A stretch of DNA of 64,000 nucleotides from Corynebacterium ulcerans (GTDB lineage Bacteria; Actinomycetota; Actinomycetes; Mycobacteriales; Mycobacteriaceae). This document shows, in pieces, positions 62,538-64,000 of the stretch. Location of the stretch: positions 744,001 through 808,000 of the forward strand of contig NZ_LT906443.1 of the NCBI RefSeq assembly GCF_900187135.1, given 5' to 3'. Positions within the stretch are counted from its first letter, which is position 1. Each line of letters begins with the position of its first letter. The position numbers and the translations under genes are program-made. Below the pieces are notes generated by a model. It was not told where the DNA came from and ran no database searches. It was given only the letters and a program-made list of their open reading frames with translations.

Positions 62538-62746
62538 GAGGGGATATTCCTTTGGTCTGGGTTGCGTACCCCACACACGCTAGACCTATCCGTCTAGAAC
62601 TACAAGGATTTTAAAGACAATTCTGTCTATTTTGAATAAATAGGGATTTGCTGCGATTTTTTAAAATTCAGCTTTACCCCCGTGGGGAAACTGCGCAGCG
62701 TTCTCCTCCCCTTTGCCGAGTTCCATCCTCTTCCCCTCACCTGTTT

Positions 62747-62822
62747 GTCGCTTTTGAGAACGCTAGCGCGTACGCACCCTACAAAACCCCAGGACGCAAT
62801 TTTTAGCGTTCTCAAAAGCGAC
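62747..62822. repeat. Dispersed palindromic repeat, copy 3 (76 bp)
   Basis: Ends GTCGCTTTTGAGAACGCTAG and GCGTTCTCAAAAGCGAC. In both arms the fifth position has changed (T to C on the left, A to G on the right), keeping the pairing seen in copies 1 and 2. The centre has CCAGGACGC. It lies in the 300-bp gap after tsuA, next to a 10-mer copy (62680-62689), and directly before a truncated ATPase gene. Confidence 0.88.
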
Positions 62823-62840
62823 AATGTTGCGTAGATAAGC

Positions 62841-63056
62841 TTGTCAGTGGGTAGGAACACCGTGATGGACCTGCTCCGCGGGGTCACGTCGGCAGGCACA
62901 TCTTTAGTCATGGTCACCCATGATCTCGACATTGCGGCTTCCGCCGATCGCGTCATCGTCCTGGAAAACGGGCACAACAGTGCCGTCCTCAACGCGCCCT
63001 CTTCTGCCGAGCTTTTTGCGCGCATTCATGGGCAGACAGCGGATAAAGGCGTGTGA
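62841..63056 (+). pseudogene. C-terminal remnant of an ABC transporter ATPase
   Basis: The 71 residues match only the end of an ABC ATPase: MDLLRGVTSAGTSLVMVTHDLDIAASADRVIVLENG contains the H-loop (VTHDLD) and the final strand motif, while Walker A, signature and Walker B are missing. The missing part is not upstream; instead the palindromic repeat ends 18 bp before. It is probably a deletion remnant, perhaps of a FtsE/LolD-type ATPase, and not expected to function. Confidence 0.8.
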
Positions 63057-64000
63057 TCACCGCTTCCGCTCAAAAGTATCGGTTGCCACAGCCGCCACAA
63101 CTCCCAAACACACGAGGCACACCATCGGCCCCAACGCCATCCACGGAGCTCGTTCTAGATAACGCGTAGATTCTTCCAGGATCACGCCCCAATCAGGGCT
63201 TCCGACGCTGGCCCCCACGCCTAAGTATCCCAACGCCGCCAGCGAGATCGCATTGTGAGCTATTCTCCCCACGGAGTGGCGGATTACTGCCGGCGCAGTC
63301 CACGGCACAACATGGTGACGCAGCAGATGCCAGCGGGTGGCTCCCATCGTCGCGGCGAAACGATAATGCCCGCTGGCTTTGGCTTCTTGCACCACCGCTG
63401 CACAGTGAGCGGCCAGCGGAATCCATCCAACGGCTAGCACTGCAACTGCAGCCGTGGTGGTGGAAGGACCCAGGACACCTGCCAGAATGAGGCCGAGGAG
63501 GACGGCAGGAAAAGCGTTGAGAGCATCTCCGATGTGCAGCATCCACGACCCCACATGCCCAGCGATCAGCCCGATGAGCGCACAGGCGGCGGTCACTGCG
63601 ATGGCGACTCCTACGGAATAGGCAAAGCCGTCGGCAAGCCTGGCCCAGATGTCGCGGCCGAGCTGATCCGCTCCCAGCGGATGGCTGAGGGAATACCCAG
63701 CAAAGCGATCGTCGGTGTTAATCGCACCGCTACGTACAACGCCTACGCCCACTGCGATAAGCGGAAGCAACGCCACAACAAGGCTGATGCGATCGAACAT
63801 CGCGCTGGTCCCTGCGTTCACGCCTGTGCTTAACGACACCCCAGCCACGTCGCTTTCCAGACGTCGCAAGATGAAGCGACGCAGCCCATTCGCCACGATG
63901 CCGCTCACTGCGCCGACAACAAGCACCACAAACACCGCAGCTTGCAGCACAGGAAGATCGGAATTTAGTGCGGAGTCCACCACGGTGCGGCCAAAACCAG
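63057..64000 (-). CDS. Peptide ABC transporter permease, fused DppB-DppC type, partial
   Basis: The gene runs off the right edge. The first residues seen (GFGRTVVDSALNSDLPVLQAAVFVVLVVGAVSGIVANGLRRF) are the end of a DppB-type permease, and without a stop the frame continues into a DppC-type permease (HPLGADQLGRDIWARLADGFAYSVGVAIAV, ASGHYRFAATMGATRWHLLRHHVVPW, ISLAALGYLGVGASVGSPDWGVIL). So it is a fused pair of permeases; 314 residues lie in the window. It belongs to a second peptide or nickel importer, separate from the one at 54-59 kb. Its stop meets that of the ATPase remnant. Confidence 0.88.
   Translation of the reverse strand, partial: GFGRTVVDSALNSDLPVLQAAVFVVLVVGAVSGIVANGLRRFILRRLESDVAGVSLSTGVNAGTSAMFDRISLVVALLPLIAVGVGVVRSGAINTDDRFAGYSLSHPLGADQLGRDIWARLADGFAYSVGVAIAVTAACALIGLIAGHVGSWMLHIGDALNAFPAVLLGLILAGVLGPSTTTAAVAVLAVGWIPLAAHCAAVVQEAKASGHYRFAATMGATRWHLLRHHVVPWTAPAVIRHSVGRIAHNAISLAALGYLGVGASVGSPDWGVILEESTRYLERAPWMALGPMVCLVCLGVVAAVATDTFERKR

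Larger units (their letters stand above)
800..62689. repeat. Dispersed 10-bp word CCGTGGGGAA / TTCCCCACGG, 35 copies
   Basis: Exact copies, found by eye. As CCGTGGGGAA (first base): 9183, 11053, 13344, 16370, 32920, 39346, 40550, 41192, 48245, 48514, 49220, 50736, 54835, 55962, 57211, 58374, 61197, 62680. As TTCCCCACGG: 800, 5757, 22089, 23721, 31421, 35008, 37387, 38953, 41063, 41668, 46206, 46598, 52654, 53453, 54130, 57867, 59502. Many one-mismatch copies exist as well. Random expectation for both strands is about 0.12. None lies between 23731 and 31420. Confidence 0.9.

Noticed and set aside
1..64000. Prophage, insertion sequences, integrases or CRISPR arrays
   Set aside because: No transposase, integrase, phage structural gene or regularly spaced direct repeat was recognised.

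Overview
The window is chromosomal DNA of an actinobacterium, almost certainly a Corynebacterium and probably of the diphtheriae/ulcerans/pseudotuberculosis group. The basis is gene content and order: aceE, an ArsR-type regulator next to zur downstream of glyS, then uppS, recO, era, a CNNM/CorC-type protein, ybeY, phoH, rsmE, dnaJ, hrcA, hemW, and fadD15 beside malQ. This order matches what I recall for corynebacteria. Composition looks intermediate in GC. No phage, insertion sequence, integrase or CRISPR array was seen. The species was not determined.

Layout. 1-5 kb: the end of aceE, an alpha/beta hydrolase divergent from an acyl carrier protein and a HAD hydrolase, then a serine-hydrolase and TRIC-channel pair. 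5-6 kb: two tRNA genes and a 75-bp palindromic repeat. 6-13 kb: a lipoprotein with a neocarzinostatin-like fold, dnaG, glmS, a secreted guanyl-specific RNase overlapping a barstar-like inhibitor, dgt and a DUF218 protein. 14-20 kb: a TPM-domain protein, two uncharacterised proteins, glyS, and the two metal regulators. 20-33 kb: a long minus-strand core cluster (VIT1/CCC1 transporter, uppS, recO, era, pdxY, CNNM, ybeY, phoH, rsmE, dnaJ, hrcA, hemW). 33-42 kb: fadD15, malQ, an M3 peptidase, a type-B carboxylesterase and idi. 42-45 kb: an AT-richer secreted-protein locus (ESX/PPE-like protein, DUF3558 lipoprotein, a structured leader, another lipoprotein). 45-64 kb: mostly transport: an ABC exporter, BrnQ, BCCT and AEC carriers, a complete peptide ABC importer, a TsuA-TusA thiosulfate permease and the edge of a second peptide importer with a fused permease.

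Two kinds of dispersed DNA element overlay the genes. The 10-bp word CCGTGGGGAA / TTCCCCACGG occurs 35 times by eye, in both orientations, inside and between genes. That is hundreds of times the chance expectation. It encodes recurring PRGE, FPHG or FPTG peptides, and in a few places inverted pairs form stem-loops at gene ends, as uptake-sequence pairs do in Neisseria and Haemophilus. A second word, GTCGATAAGC, occurs 13 times. Three copies of a 75-76-bp palindromic repeat are also present; one carries a compensatory base-pair change.

Other points of interest are a DnaG primase lacking three of the four usual zinc ligands, a paired DnaA-box inverted repeat before an HNH nuclease gene, and a stem-loop that overlaps the ribosome binding site of brnQ. 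All calls are by eye from sequence and translations; no database search was made.
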